Below are positions 37,768 through 46,822 of a DNA stretch of 64,000 nt, one piece after another (position 1 is the stretch's first letter; each line of letters opens with the position of its first letter). The stretch is from NCBI RefSeq assembly GCF_001584165.1, contig NZ_CP013233.1, positions 1,736,001 to 1,800,000 on the forward strand, written 5' to 3'. Position numbers and translations under genes: made by a program. The stretch is from Collimonas arenae (lineage in GTDB: Bacteria; Pseudomonadota; Gammaproteobacteria; Burkholderiales; Burkholderiaceae_D). Under the pieces are notes generated by a model that ran no database searches, was not told where the DNA came from, and saw only the letters and a list, made by a program, of their open reading frames with translations.

Positions 37768-38583
37768 TTAGTTTTGACTCAACTTGGTATCGCCGATCTT
37801 GAACAGACGTGGCAGTGGCGATTTGCTGTTGGGGCCGAACCATTTGTCGTAGATTCGCAGCGCGGTGCCGTCTTTTTCGAATTCGCGCAAGGTGTCATTG
37901 AGCGCATTCACCAATCGTGTTTCACCCTTGGGGACGCCGACACCTTCATATTCTTCTGAAATGGCAAAGGCCGGGATTTCATATTTTTCCTTGTCCGGGA
38001 TATTCGCCAGCAGCGCGATCAGCTTCGAACCATCCTGGGTAATCGCCTGGACATTGCCGTTGCGCAGTGCGGCCAGCGCGAATGGGGTGTCGTCATACAG
38101 CACCACCTTGGCAGCCGGATATTTCTCGCGCAGGGTGGTTTCCATCGTGGTGCCTTTGTCGGTGCCGATGCGCAGATCAGTGATTTGCGCAGCGTTCTTC
38201 AGCACGCCTTTTTTCGCCAGGAACTGCTGACCGGAGGCGAAGTAGGGAATGCTGAAATCGATCACTTGGGCGCGTTCGGCGTTGATGGTGAAGTTGGCGA
38301 ACACCAGGTCGACTTTGCCGGATGTTAGAAGTGGAATCCGATTGGCCGGATTGGTCGGCACCAGCTCAACCTTGACGCCTAGTTTCTTGGCGACTTCGTT
38401 GGCGTAGTCGACATCCAGGCCGATGATCTTGTTGGTTTTCTGGTCGACAAAGCCGAACGGCGGATTGCCGTCAAAGGTGGCGACGCGCAGCACGCCGGCT
38501 TTCTTGATGTCATCGAGCTTGTCAGCGTGGGCGAGGCCGGACAGCAGCGTCAGGCAAGCGAAAAATATGGCATGTGATTTCAT
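37768..38583 (-). CDS. Periplasmic amino-acid-binding protein of ABC transporter
   Basis: 271-aa family-3 solute-binding protein. A signal peptide (MKSHAIFFACLTLLSGLAHA) precedes KLDDIKKAGVLRVATFDGNPPFGFVDQKTNKIIGLDVDYANEVAKKLGVKVELVPTNPANRIPLLTSGKVDLVFANFTINAERA, the classical ligand-binding core for polar amino acids (glutamate/aspartate-like). First gene of the transporter unit. Confidence 0.93.
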   Translation of the reverse strand: MKSHAIFFACLTLLSGLAHADKLDDIKKAGVLRVATFDGNPPFGFVDQKTNKIIGLDVDYANEVAKKLGVKVELVPTNPANRIPLLTSGKVDLVFANFTINAERAQVIDFSIPYFASGQQFLAKKGVLKNAAQITDLRIGTDKGTTMETTLREKYPAAKVVLYDDTPFALAALRNGNVQAITQDGSKLIALLANIPDKEKYEIPAFAISEEYEGVGVPKGETRLVNALNDTLREFEKDGTALRIYDKWFGPNSKSPLPRLFKIGDTKLSQN

Positions 38584-38730
38584 TGTTGTGTTGGTCCCTG
38601 GTTGGCGTTGAGGTCATTTGGCGGATCGTCATTGCGATCACCATGCCGGCCAGATTAACAAAACAATATCCCGGAGTGAACGATCAAAGTTGCATTTGAA
38701 TATTACAAGTTTGCGAGCGCCGCTTGGGCG

Positions 38731-38742
38731 TTGAGGCCTCAA
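38731..38742. promoter_or_regulatory. 12-bp perfect palindrome in divergent promoter region
   Basis: TTGAGGCCTCAA lies between the divergent amino-acid-binding-protein and SDR genes and could be an operator. No regulator is adjacent. Confidence 0.3.
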
Positions 38743-38802
38743 ACTGAAACATCGTTAGAATAAGGAGATAAAACAGAGAAATACCAAACCAAGGAGCAGA
38801 GC

Positions 38803-39561
38803 ATGACAGCAGTGAAGAAAGTAGCATTGGTTACCGGCGCCGGTTCTGGCATTGGCAAGCACATCGCCCTGGCGCTACTGCGCCATGATTACAGCGTGGT
38901 GCTGGCCGGTCGTCGCGCCGCGGCGTTGGAAGAGACGATTGCTGCGGGCGGTGCATACGGAGCGCAGGCATTGGCGGTGCCAACGGATGTCAGCGATCAA
39001 GCTTCGGTCAAGGCGTTGTTTGAAACAATCAAGGCGCGTTTTGGCCGGCTCGATCTGCTGTTCAACAATGCCGGCATCTTTACCAAATCGGCGTCGCTGG
39101 AAGAGGTCGATTTTGCGCAATGGCAGGCCTCGGTTGCGGTCAACCTGACCGGCGCTTTCCTGTGCACGCAGGAGGCATTCAAGATCATGAAAGCGCAAAC
39201 GCCGGGCGGTGGACGCATCATCAATAATGGTTCGATTGCGGCCCATGCGCCGCGGCCCAATTCGGTCGCTTATACCGCGACCAAACATGCGATCACCGGC
39301 CTGACCAAGTCAACTTCGCTGGATGGTCGCAAGTACAACATCGCCTGTGGTCAGATCGACATCGGCAATGCCGCCACCGACATGACAGAGCGCATGCAGC
39401 AGGGGATCCTGCAAGCCAACGGCCAGATTGCGGTAGAGCCGACCATGTCGGTCGAGCATGTCGCCAAGGCAGTCCTGTACATGGCGGATTTGCCGCTTGA
39501 TGCGAACGTTCAATTCATGACGGTGATGGCTACCAATATGCCATTTATTGGTCGCGGCTGA
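38803..39561 (+). CDS. Short-chain dehydrogenase/reductase
   Basis: 252-aa classical SDR with [17 protein letters not shown] (TGxxxGxG), LLFNNAGIF (NNAG), INNGSIAAH and catalytic [14 protein letters not shown] (YxxxK). Substrate unknown. AAGGAGCAGAGC sets the ATG. It is divergent from the amino-acid transporter. Confidence 0.92.
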   Translation: MTAVKKVALVTGAGSGIGKHIALALLRHDYSVVLAGRRAAALEETIAAGGAYGAQALAVPTDVSDQASVKALFETIKARFGRLDLLFNNAGIFTKSASLEEVDFAQWQASVAVNLTGAFLCTQEAFKIMKAQTPGGGRIINNGSIAAHAPRPNSVAYTATKHAITGLTKSTSLDGRKYNIACGQIDIGNAATDMTERMQQGILQANGQIAVEPTMSVEHVAKAVLYMADLPLDANVQFMTVMATNMPFIGRG

Positions 39562-39597
39562 GGATTTTCCTGGATACGATGCTAGGCCGAATCCTCG

Positions 39598-40167
39598 TTA
39601 CGACTTTAGCTCAACGTTGAATGCTTCGCCAGTGGCAAAGAATGCGCCGCCGGCCAGGTAATGAAGTGAGCGCTGGTCGTCGGCCGGGAAGTGCCAGCGT
39701 CCGGCCGAGAACGCCGCAGCATCGGCCCAGGCGGCGACCACTTCGGCGATGAACAGGTCGTAGCGCTGCTGGTTGTGTGGCTCCGGAATTACCTTGCATT
39801 CGAGCCATGCCAGGCAACCGCCGATCAGGGGCGCAGCAATCTTCTGCGACGGAAAAGTCGTGATATCCAGCGCCGAGAACTTGTCGCCATCGCGCCCCGA
39901 ACTTGAACCGACTGCCAGTGTTGTTTCCGCCAGCGCCCGGGTCGGGATGTTCAACGCAAATTCACCGGATGCTTCCACCAGTTCACGCGTCAGGGTCTTG
40001 CTGTCGATAACCAGCAAAACCTTCGGCGGATCGAAATCGAGCGGCATGGCCCATGCCGCTGCCATCACATTGGTGACGCCGCCATGCGCGCTGGTGACGA
40101 TGGTGGTTGGACCGTGGTTGAGCAGGCGATAGGCTTTGGCGAGTTCTACTGGCTGGATATGTTGCAT
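39598..40167 (-). CDS. Flavin reductase family protein
   Basis: 189-aa FMN-binding split-barrel flavin reductase: MQHIQPVELAKAYRLLNHGPTTIVTSAHGGVTNVMAAAWAMPLDFDPPKVLLVIDSKTLTRELVEASGEFALNIPT and IGGCLAWLECKVI. It reduces flavin for a partner or acts on small substrates. The start at 40167 matches relatives; an ATG at 40179 adds METI. Confidence 0.87.
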   Translation of the reverse strand: MQHIQPVELAKAYRLLNHGPTTIVTSAHGGVTNVMAAAWAMPLDFDPPKVLLVIDSKTLTRELVEASGEFALNIPTRALAETTLAVGSSSGRDGDKFSALDITTFPSQKIAAPLIGGCLAWLECKVIPEPHNQQRYDLFIAEVVAAWADAAAFSAGRWHFPADDQRSLHYLAGGAFFATGEAFNVELKS

Positions 40168-40338
40168 GATCGTTTCCATCGTGGTTCGTTGCTATGGCAA
40201 TCTTGCATTTTATCCGCATTCGGATGGTGTGAATGGCGTCATCGGCAGTTCGTTTGCGCCGTCCAGCAGCAGCGCCCAGGGGTTGCAATGACCGGGAATG
40301 CGCCACATATTTTAAAAATGGAGTTGCTTGAATCCTTT

Positions 40339-40387
40339 GGGGGCAGAGATTTTTTTCGCGCTCCTTCGCGAAAATTACTCTGACCTC
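40339..40387. repeat. Palindromic repeat, copy A (diverged)
   Basis: Member of the family GGGGTCAGAGT-(T)n-CGCG...CGCG-AAAATTACTCTGACCCC. Arms are imperfect here (GGGCAGAGAT versus ACTCTGACCTC); the inner CGCG...CGCG stem is kept. Confidence 0.7.
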
Positions 40388-40461
40388 AAAGGACGGATTC
40401 GGAGAATGACATGACCCGTTACGTAGTTTTTTAACGAAGCGACGCGTACCCGCAGTTCGTT

Positions 40462-40525
40462 AATTAGGGTCAGAGTCAAATTTCCGCAAAAAAAAGCGCG
40501 CAGAAATTTGACTCTGACCCTAATT
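40462..40525. repeat. Palindromic repeat, copy B (long perfect hairpin)
   Basis: A perfect 23-bp inverted repeat (40462-40484 with 40503-40525) beginning AATTAGGGTCAGAGTC, with an 18-nt A-rich loop that holds a small CGC/GCG stem. It shares the AGGGTCAGAGT outer arm with the other copies but has a different inner arm. Confidence 0.8.
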
Positions 40526-40540
40526 GCTTAAATCAGCCCA

Positions 40541-40619
40541 GCGTAGTTAATTGGGGTCAGAGTTTTTTTTCGCGGTCTTTTTGCGAAAATTACTCTGACC
40601 CCATTTAACGGACCACGGA
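40541..40619. repeat. Palindromic repeat, copy C
   Basis: Arms GGGGTCAGAGT and ACTCTGACCCC around T8, CGCGGTC and TTTGCG-AAAATT, with extended flanks GTAGTTAATT on the left and ATTTAACGGACCACGGAG on the right that recur in copies D and E. Confidence 0.8.
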
Positions 40620-40660
40620 GTGCATGCCTAGGCGCACCACAAAAACAGATTCAACAAGCA

Positions 40661-41683
40661 TTACTGCGTCTTTGTCACTTTACTCAAATGCCGTGGCTGG
40701 TCCGGATCCATCCCGCGCGCGACGGCCAGTTGCGCTGCCATGACGTAGAACGCCTGGATCGCGACGATCGGGTCGAGATCCGGGGTAGCCGCCACCGGCA
40801 GCGTTAGGTCGCGTGTGGCGATATCGTCCGGCGCTGCCAGCAAGACCTTGGCGCCGCGTCCGCGCATTTCTTCTGCCAGTTTGAGCAGGCTGGCCTGGGT
40901 TGGGCCGCGGGTGGCGAAAATCAGCAAGGGGTAGCCGTCGTCGATCAGCGCCATCGGGCCGTGCTTGATTTCGGCGCCGCTGAAGGCTTCGGCCTGGATC
41001 GCCGAGGTTTCCTTGAACTTCAAGGCCGATTCCAGCGCCAGCGGCAAGCTGATGCCGCGCCCCACCACCATGATGCGCGAGGATGGCGCCAGCACATCGA
41101 TGGCGGGCGTCCAATCGAGTTGGGTTGCCGCCGTCAGTGCTTGCGGCAGCGCATCGATGGCAGCCAGAAATTCGGCGTCGTCCTGCCAGTGTGCTGTCAG
41201 TCTCGCCGCCGCCACCAGGCTGGTAATGAAACTTTTGGTAGCGGCGACGCTGAGTTCGGCGCCGGCATGCAAGGGCAACGTCCACTCAGCTGCGGAAGCT
41301 AGCGGCGAGGCGGCGTCGTTGACCAAGGCAACCGTGGTGGCGCCGCTGTCGCGAAAATAGCGGATCGGCTCGATGACGTCCGGGCTTTGTCCCGATTGCG
41401 AAATCGCGATGGCAAGGGCGTCGCGGGCAATCAGCGGGGCCTTGTTGAGCGTCACCAGCGATAACGGCAGCGATGCTACCACACGGCCGAGGCGGGCCAT
41501 GATCAGGTAGGCGCAGTAATTGGCGGCATGGTCGGAACTGCCGCGCGCCACGGTCAAGATGGTCGATGGCGGCGCTGCGCGCAGGCGCTGACCCAGCTCG
41601 GCATAGCGATCACGATCCTGGCTGAGCTGCAAGGCGACATGTTCTGCCGCCGAGCGGGCTTCTTTAAGCATCAACGAGGTCAA
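40661..41683 (-). CDS. SIS-domain glucosamine-6-phosphate deaminase (NagB-II type)
   Basis: 340-aa double-SIS protein that by context converts glucosamine-6-P to fructose-6-P and ammonia. ILTVARGSSDHAANYCAYLI, IAISQSGQSPDVIEPIRYFRDSGA (phosphosugar loop), LSVAATKSF and VVGRGISLPLALESALKFKETSAIQAEAFSGAEIKHGPMALID match isomerase-type NagB-II. It lacks the GlmS glutaminase domain. It overlaps nagA by 20 nt; an internal ATG at 41671 is also possible. Confidence 0.88.
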   Translation of the reverse strand: MTSLMLKEARSAAEHVALQLSQDRDRYAELGQRLRAAPPSTILTVARGSSDHAANYCAYLIMARLGRVVASLPLSLVTLNKAPLIARDALAIAISQSGQSPDVIEPIRYFRDSGATTVALVNDAASPLASAAEWTLPLHAGAELSVAATKSFITSLVAAARLTAHWQDDAEFLAAIDALPQALTAATQLDWTPAIDVLAPSSRIMVVGRGISLPLALESALKFKETSAIQAEAFSGAEIKHGPMALIDDGYPLLIFATRGPTQASLLKLAEEMRGRGAKVLLAAPDDIATRDLTLPVAATPDLDPIVAIQAFYVMAAQLAVARGMDPDQPRHLSKVTKTQ

Positions 41684-42779
41684 TTCTTTCTCCTTCTACA
41701 TACACGGCTTTGAGCTTGAGCTGGCGGTCCAGCACAAGAATGTCGGCGAAGCAGCCCTCCTTGAGGCGGCCACGTTCTTGAATTCCCAGATAATCTGCGG
41801 GGTAGGTCGAAACCCGCAGCGAAGCTTCGGCGATATCCAGTCCCAACGACACCAGGTTGCGCAAGGCCTGGTCCATGGTTAGCGTACTGCCGGCCAGCGT
41901 GCCGTTGGCCAGGCGGACGCCGCCCAGGCATTTGTGCACCACCTGGCGACCCAGCATGTACTCGCCGTCAGGCATGCCGGATGCAGCAGTAGAGTCGGTC
42001 ACGCAGTACAGACGCGGAATCGCCCGCAGAGCGGCCTTGATGGCGCCAGGGTGGACATGTAGCAGGTCCGGAATCAGTTCCGCATATTCGGCATGCGCCA
42101 GCGCTGCGCCGGCCATGCCAGGCTGGCGATGGTGGAAGGAACTCATCGCATTGAACAGATGGGTAAAACCGGCTGCGCCGTTCTTCAAGGCATTGACGCC
42201 GTCCTCGTAAGTACCAAGGGTATGGCCGATCTGCACTCGCATGCCAATCTTGGAAAGTGTCTTGACCAGTTCCATATGGCCGTTGATTTCCGGCGCAATA
42301 GTAATCAGTTTCAGGGGCGCGAAACTGCGCAGCCAGTCGACCTGTTCCAGCGAAGCGGCAATCGCGAAGTCCGGTTGCGCACCGAGTTTTCCTGGATTGA
42401 TGTAAGGGCCTTCCAGGTGCGCACCCAGCACCCGCGCGGTGCCTGCACGACGGGCGCGGCAGGCGCGGCCGATGGCGCCCAGCGCCGCTTCCAGCTCTGC
42501 CGGCGGCGCAGTCATGGTGGTGGCCAGCATGCTGGTGGTGCCGTGCTGGGCATGCAGCCGAGAGACCACATGCACCGCATCGCCAGCTTCCATGATGTCC
42601 TTGCCGCCGCCGCCATGCACATGCAGGTCGATGAAGCCAGGCAGGATATAGTCGCCGTCGGCTGGCGCCTGTTCCAGCGCATGACCGCGGATGTCGGTGA
42701 TGATGTCGTTAAAGGTGATGGCGCCGTCGACCCAGCCTTCGGTGGTCAAGACGTTGCCATGAATTTTTGTACTGCTCAT
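41664..42779 (-). CDS. nagA: N-acetylglucosamine-6-phosphate deacetylase
   Basis: 371-aa amidohydrolase. Metal and substrate motifs are visible: LPGFIDLHVHGGGGKDIMEA, HLEGPYINPGKLGAQ, the HTLGTYED segment, GFTHLFNAMSSFHHRQPG, and the catalytic Asp in LYCVTDSTAASGM. It yields glucosamine-6-P and acetate, feeding the SIS deaminase. Its start overlaps the kinase stop by 4 nt. Confidence 0.95.
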   Translation of the reverse strand: MSSTKIHGNVLTTEGWVDGAITFNDIITDIRGHALEQAPADGDYILPGFIDLHVHGGGGKDIMEAGDAVHVVSRLHAQHGTTSMLATTMTAPPAELEAALGAIGRACRARRAGTARVLGAHLEGPYINPGKLGAQPDFAIAASLEQVDWLRSFAPLKLITIAPEINGHMELVKTLSKIGMRVQIGHTLGTYEDGVNALKNGAAGFTHLFNAMSSFHHRQPGMAGAALAHAEYAELIPDLLHVHPGAIKAALRAIPRLYCVTDSTAASGMPDGEYMLGRQVVHKCLGGVRLANGTLAGSTLTMDQALRNLVSLGLDIAEASLRVSTYPADYLGIQERGRLKEGCFADILVLDRQLKLKAVYVEGERIDLVDA

Positions 42780-43705
42780 ACCGCCTCCTGTCCTTGTCCT
42801 TGCTGCGCTGCGAGTTGCCGGCGCAGCAGTATTAGTGCGCCGGTGGCGGCGTCAGCACGCGGTGCAATCGCGCGCGTTCTCAACGGCTCCGGCAGATAAG
42901 CCTTGAGCGGAATGGCCAGCCCGCCGCATAGCGCGATCGGCAGTAGCCCAGACGGATCTAGCGCATGCGCGATCTGATCGATTTCGACGCCGGCCTTGCG
43001 CAAGATGGTCGCCGCCGCCGGATCCTGTTCGCCATGGGCCACCACCAATGGCGCCAGTTGCGCGATGACGCTCTGGTTGGCGTCGTTAACCCAGGCGATG
43101 ACTCGTTCCCGGTTTTGTTCGACGCTGAATGCATCGCTGCCGCCGCAGAACCTGACGATGGCGCTGGCCAGCGGCCCGGGAGAAACTCGACCATCGAGTG
43201 CCCGCTCCACATGATTGGCGGCGCGCAAGCCGATCCAGCCGCCGCTGGCTTCGTCGCCGGTCTGGAAGCCCCAACCGCCAACTTCGCGACGGCTACCGTC
43301 CGCCAGCAGCACTTCGCCGACGCTGCCGGTGCCGATGGCGACCACTGCGCCAGGCTGTCCCAGGTGCGCGCCGAGCAGGGTGGTGAAAGCGTCGGTGCCG
43401 ATTGCGATCTCGCCGAAACCCGGATTCTGGGCGGAAAACTGTTCCGCCCATTGCTTGTTATTGACGCCGGACAAGCCAAAACCAACGGCGATTTCCTGGT
43501 AGGCCGGGCAAGCGATGCCAGCCGACTGGAATGCGCTGTCCAGCGCTGCGACGATGGCGCTCCATGCCTTGCCGGTGCCGTGCATCAAGGCCGACGGGCC
43601 GCTGCTGCCGACGGCAATCAGGCTGCCATCAGCACGCTCGACGCGCAGCTGAGTTTTGGTGCCGCCGCCATCGACGCCGACCAGGTATTGGTACTCTGCT
43701 TTCAA
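42776..43705 (-). CDS. BadF/BadG-type N-acetylglucosamine kinase
   Basis: 309-aa ASKHA-fold sugar kinase. Phosphate 1 motif YLVGVDGGGTKTQLRV, VGFGLSGVNNKQWAEQF, GTDAFTTLLGAHLGQPGAVVAIGTGSVGEV and GGWGFQTGDEASGGWIGLRA are seen, like GlcNAc kinases of this group. It phosphorylates sugar imported unmodified by the ABC system. Substrate assignment rests on the operon (nagA, deaminase). Confidence 0.9.
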   Translation of the reverse strand: MKAEYQYLVGVDGGGTKTQLRVERADGSLIAVGSSGPSALMHGTGKAWSAIVAALDSAFQSAGIACPAYQEIAVGFGLSGVNNKQWAEQFSAQNPGFGEIAIGTDAFTTLLGAHLGQPGAVVAIGTGSVGEVLLADGSRREVGGWGFQTGDEASGGWIGLRAANHVERALDGRVSPGPLASAIVRFCGGSDAFSVEQNRERVIAWVNDANQSVIAQLAPLVVAHGEQDPAAATILRKAGVEIDQIAHALDPSGLLPIALCGGLAIPLKAYLPEPLRTRAIAPRADAATGALILLRRQLAAQQGQGQEAV

Positions 43706-43764
43706 TTGAACCCCGTTGCTTTTTTCTAAGAAGCGCGTAGTTTATCTGGTCGCGCGGCCTGTTC

Positions 43765-44886
43765 CTATTGCTTGGACGAAATCATGTTGCCCGGTTTCAG
43801 TCGCGGTAACGCCTGGCCATTGCTGTCGAATACGTGAAAGGCATGGCTCGGCGCCGACAGGGTGATGCTGTCGCCGATATGCACCGTGTTGTTGCCATCG
43901 CCGCGCACCACCATATCCTGGCCATTTTGCAATGTCACGTAGATGAAGTTGGCTTCGCCCAGGTGTTCGACAATGCTGACCTTGCCGCTGAATATTTCTC
44001 CACTATGCGCGTTTTCCAGGATATGTTCCGGCCGCAGGCCAACTGTCACGGCATCGCCGGCCTTGGTAGCGCCGGCGCTAACATTGGCGCTGATTTCCTG
44101 GCCGCTGTCGAGCTTGATCCGCAACGCTTCGTTGTCGACGGCGCTCACGGTGCCGGTAAACAAATTCATTTTTGGCGAGCCGATGAAGGTCGCCACGAAC
44201 AGGTTCTGCGGCTGCTGGTACAGTTCTAGCGGCGAACCGGCCTGCTGGATGTAGCCGTCGTTCATCACCACGATCTTGTCGCCCAGCGTCATCGCTTCGA
44301 CCTGGTCATGGGTGACGTAGACGATGGTCGCTTCCAGCTGTTTGTGCAGCTTGGCGATTTCCAGCCGGGTCTGGACCCGCAACGCGGCGTCCAGGTTGGA
44401 CAATGGTTCGTCGAACAGAAACAGTTTCGGCTTGCGCACGATGGCGCGGCCGATTGCCACCCGCTGGCGTTGGCCGCCTGACAACTCACGCGGCAGCCGG
44501 TCCAGCAAATGATCGATCTTCAGGATGCCGGCGGCATGGCGGATGCGCTGGTCGATGGCAGCCTTGTCGGCGCCGGCGATCTTCAGGCCGAACGCCATGT
44601 TCTTGTAGACCGTCATGTGCGGATACAGCGCGTAGCTCTGGAACACCATCGCAATTCCGCGCTCCGCAGGAGGCAGGTGATTGACTATCTGGCCGCCGAT
44701 CGACAGTTCGCCGCTGGTGATCGACTCCAACCCGCACAGCATGCGCAGCAAGGTCGATTTGCCGCAGCCCGAAGGGCCGACCAGCACCACGAATTCGCCG
44801 TCCTTGATTTCCAGGTTGAGATCGGCCAGCACCTTCTGCTTGCCGTCATACGATTTGGTGAGTTGTTTAACGCTTACGTTTGCCAT
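43765..44886 (-). CDS. UgpC/MalK-type sugar ABC transporter ATPase
   Basis: 373-aa ATPase with Walker A GPSGCGKST, Q-loop, signature LSGGQRQRVAIGRAIV, Walker B LFLFDEPLSNLDAAL, switch His in VTHDQVEAM, and a C-terminal TOBE/OB region (TVGLRPEHI). It powers the two downstream-named permeases. The 59-nt gap to the kinase gene is compatible with one transcript. Confidence 0.95.
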   Translation of the reverse strand: MANVSVKQLTKSYDGKQKVLADLNLEIKDGEFVVLVGPSGCGKSTLLRMLCGLESITSGELSIGGQIVNHLPPAERGIAMVFQSYALYPHMTVYKNMAFGLKIAGADKAAIDQRIRHAAGILKIDHLLDRLPRELSGGQRQRVAIGRAIVRKPKLFLFDEPLSNLDAALRVQTRLEIAKLHKQLEATIVYVTHDQVEAMTLGDKIVVMNDGYIQQAGSPLELYQQPQNLFVATFIGSPKMNLFTGTVSAVDNEALRIKLDSGQEISANVSAGATKAGDAVTVGLRPEHILENAHSGEIFSGKVSIVEHLGEANFIYVTLQNGQDMVVRGDGNNTVHIGDSITLSAPSHAFHVFDSNGQALPRLKPGNMISSKQ

Positions 44887-44902
44887 GGAATGTCTCTTAT
44901 TT

Positions 44903-45790
44903 TTACTTTACAGCGCCCGAAGTCAGGCCGCGAATCAATTGACGGGAGAAGATCACGTACAGGATCAGGATCGGGATGACGGCCAGCGACAGTGATGCCA
45001 GTACCGAATTCCAATCGGTCACGTACTGGCCGATAAATTGCTGCACACCCAACGTGACGGTCTTGGTTTCATCCGACGGCGCTAGAATCAGCGGAAACCA
45101 CAAGTCGTTCCAGGCCGGGATCATCGTGAACACGGCTACCGTGGCAATCGCCGGACGGATCAGCGGCAGGATGATCTGGAAGAAAATCTTGAATTCGCCG
45201 ACACCGTCGCAGCGCGCGGCATCCTTCAGTTCCTTCGGGATCTGGCGGATGAATTCGGACAGGATCATGACCGCCAGCGGCAACCCTTGTGCGGTGTACA
45301 CCAGGATCAGCGCGCTGCGCGTGTTGATCAGGTTGAGGCTGACCACCAGTTGCAGGATGGATACGGTGCCGAGCCGGATCGGAATCATGATGCCGAGCGC
45401 CAGGTACAGCGCCATCAGGCGATTGCCGCGGAATTTGTATTCCGACAGCGCCCATCCGGCCATCGCGCCGAACAGCACGATCAACACCAGGGAACCGAGC
45501 GTGACCACCAGGCTGTTGCCGAAGTACAGCATGAAGTTGGTGTTGTGCAGCACCTTTTCAAAGCCGATCAGCGAGAAGCTTTCCGGAGTAGGGAAGGCCA
45601 GCGGATTGTCGAAAATCGCGTCGCGCGACTTTATCGAATTGATCAGGATCAGGGCAATCGGAAACAGCGCGATGACGGCATACGTGCACAACACCACGTG
45701 GACCCAGATGCGGCCCAGATTGGTGCGCAAGCGGCCGCGGCCGGCGACGGTGGCTGATTGTTCCGCCGGGAGCGAGGAGATGGAATTCAT
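44903..45790 (-). CDS. Sugar ABC transporter permease (MalG-like)
   Basis: 295-aa permease of the carbohydrate uptake-1 family. SLVVTLGSLVLIVLFGAMAGWALSEYKFRGNRL and the EAA loop ELKDAARCDGVGEFKIFFQIILPLIRPAIATVAVFTMIPAWNDLWFPL are diagnostic. Six spans. It pairs with the MalF-type permease, 12 nt upstream in the transcript. Confidence 0.93.
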   Translation of the reverse strand: MNSISSLPAEQSATVAGRGRLRTNLGRIWVHVVLCTYAVIALFPIALILINSIKSRDAIFDNPLAFPTPESFSLIGFEKVLHNTNFMLYFGNSLVVTLGSLVLIVLFGAMAGWALSEYKFRGNRLMALYLALGIMIPIRLGTVSILQLVVSLNLINTRSALILVYTAQGLPLAVMILSEFIRQIPKELKDAARCDGVGEFKIFFQIILPLIRPAIATVAVFTMIPAWNDLWFPLILAPSDETKTVTLGVQQFIGQYVTDWNSVLASLSLAVIPILILYVIFSRQLIRGLTSGAVK

Positions 45791-45802
45791 GGTCGGTCCT
45801 CG

Positions 45803-46726
45803 TTACAGTTCGTAGCGTGTCAGCTTGCGCTGCACGAAGTAAAAATAGCTGGCGACGCCGAGCAGGATCACCAGGAACATCAACGTGGCGACCGCCGCGC
45901 CCATGGTCGGGCTGCCGATCTGCGCCTGGTAGCCGAAGAAGGTACGATAGAAGAAGGTGCCCAGGATGTCGGTGCTGTAGTTCGGTCCGGCCAGTGCGCC
46001 TTTAACCGAATAGATCAGGTCGAAGGCATTGAAGTTGGCGACGAAGGTCAGGATCGTCACCAGACCCAATGTTGGCAGGATCAGCGGTAGCTTGATCTGC
46101 CAGAAAATGCGGAACGAGCTGGCGCCTTCGGCATATGCTGCTTCCAGTACTTCTTCCGGCACTGCCAGCAAGGCAGCGTAGATCAGCATCATCGGGATGC
46201 CGACATACTGCCACACCGAAACCAGGCCCAGGGTCAGCAGCGCCGTCGATTCCTGGCCCAGCCATGGCGCAAAATAATCGCCGAGGCCGACATGGTTCAT
46301 CAAGCCTTCGCCGACGCCCCACAGTGGCGACAGGATCAATTGCCAGATGAAGCCGATGATCACCACCGACAGCAGCGTCGGCAAGAAAATCAGCGTGCGA
46401 TAAGTGCGCGCGCCGCGTAGACCCTTGAGGCTGAACAGGGTGGCCAGCAGCAAACCGATAGGATTCTGCAGCAGCATGTGGATCGCGAAGAATTTCACGT
46501 TGTTCAGCATGGCGTTCCAGAACGCTTTGGACCAATCCGAATCGAACAGGATAGTGCGGTAGTTGTCCAGGCCGACGAAACTGTGGACGCCGGCGTCGTT
46601 GCTGGTATAGAAGCCGAGACGCAGGGTGTCCAGCAATGGCAATGCGCTGAACAGCGAGTAGATGATCACCGCTGGCGCCAGGAACACGACGATGTGCCAG
46701 GGGAATGTCTTTTTTTGAAGATTCAT
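45803..46726 (-). CDS. Sugar ABC transporter permease (MalF-like)
   Basis: 307-aa permease: IVVFLAPAVIIYSLFSALPLLDTLRLGFY, NNVKFFAIHMLLQNPIGLLLATLFS and EAA loop EEVLEAAYAEGASSFRIFWQIKLPLILPTLGLVTILTFVANFNAFDLIY. It pairs with the MalG-type permease. A 256-nt gap with a hairpin separates it from the binding-protein gene. Confidence 0.93.
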   Translation of the reverse strand: MNLQKKTFPWHIVVFLAPAVIIYSLFSALPLLDTLRLGFYTSNDAGVHSFVGLDNYRTILFDSDWSKAFWNAMLNNVKFFAIHMLLQNPIGLLLATLFSLKGLRGARTYRTLIFLPTLLSVVIIGFIWQLILSPLWGVGEGLMNHVGLGDYFAPWLGQESTALLTLGLVSVWQYVGIPMMLIYAALLAVPEEVLEAAYAEGASSFRIFWQIKLPLILPTLGLVTILTFVANFNAFDLIYSVKGALAGPNYSTDILGTFFYRTFFGYQAQIGSPTMGAAVATLMFLVILLGVASYFYFVQRKLTRYEL

Positions 46727-46775
46727 TCGGGTTTTCTGTCAATGCAATAAGCGTAGTTCGCCAACGGGCGGAATG

Positions 46776-46822
46776 TCCGCTGCGGGGAGATCGCAGAAAA
46801 CACGCCGGCCCCGCTGAGCGGA
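46776..46822 (-). other. Intercistronic hairpin after the sugar-binding-protein gene
   Basis: TCCGCTGCGGGG (46776-46787) pairs with CCCCGCTGAGCGGA (46809-46822) with a 2-nt bulge. It lies in the gap between binding-protein and permease genes and may raise the binding-protein/permease ratio. A perfect inverted repeat GGGTTAA-TC-TTAACCC is also present at 46932-46947. Confidence 0.45.

Larger units (their letters stand above)
40180..40660. other. Non-coding region carrying three palindromic repeats
   Basis: About 480 bases between the flavin reductase and the GlcNAc operon. No gene is supported; it holds three members of the GGGTCAGAGT repeat family (separate entries). Confidence 0.7.

Noticed and set aside
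40339..40619. Simple rho-independent terminators
   Set aside because: They have T runs, but the same extended sequence recurs with conserved flanks elsewhere, so they are members of a repeat family; they may still stop transcription.
46002..46742. Second open frame on the minus strand within the MalF-type permease gene
   Set aside because: Out-of-frame shadow with no recognisable domain; the permease frame is complete.
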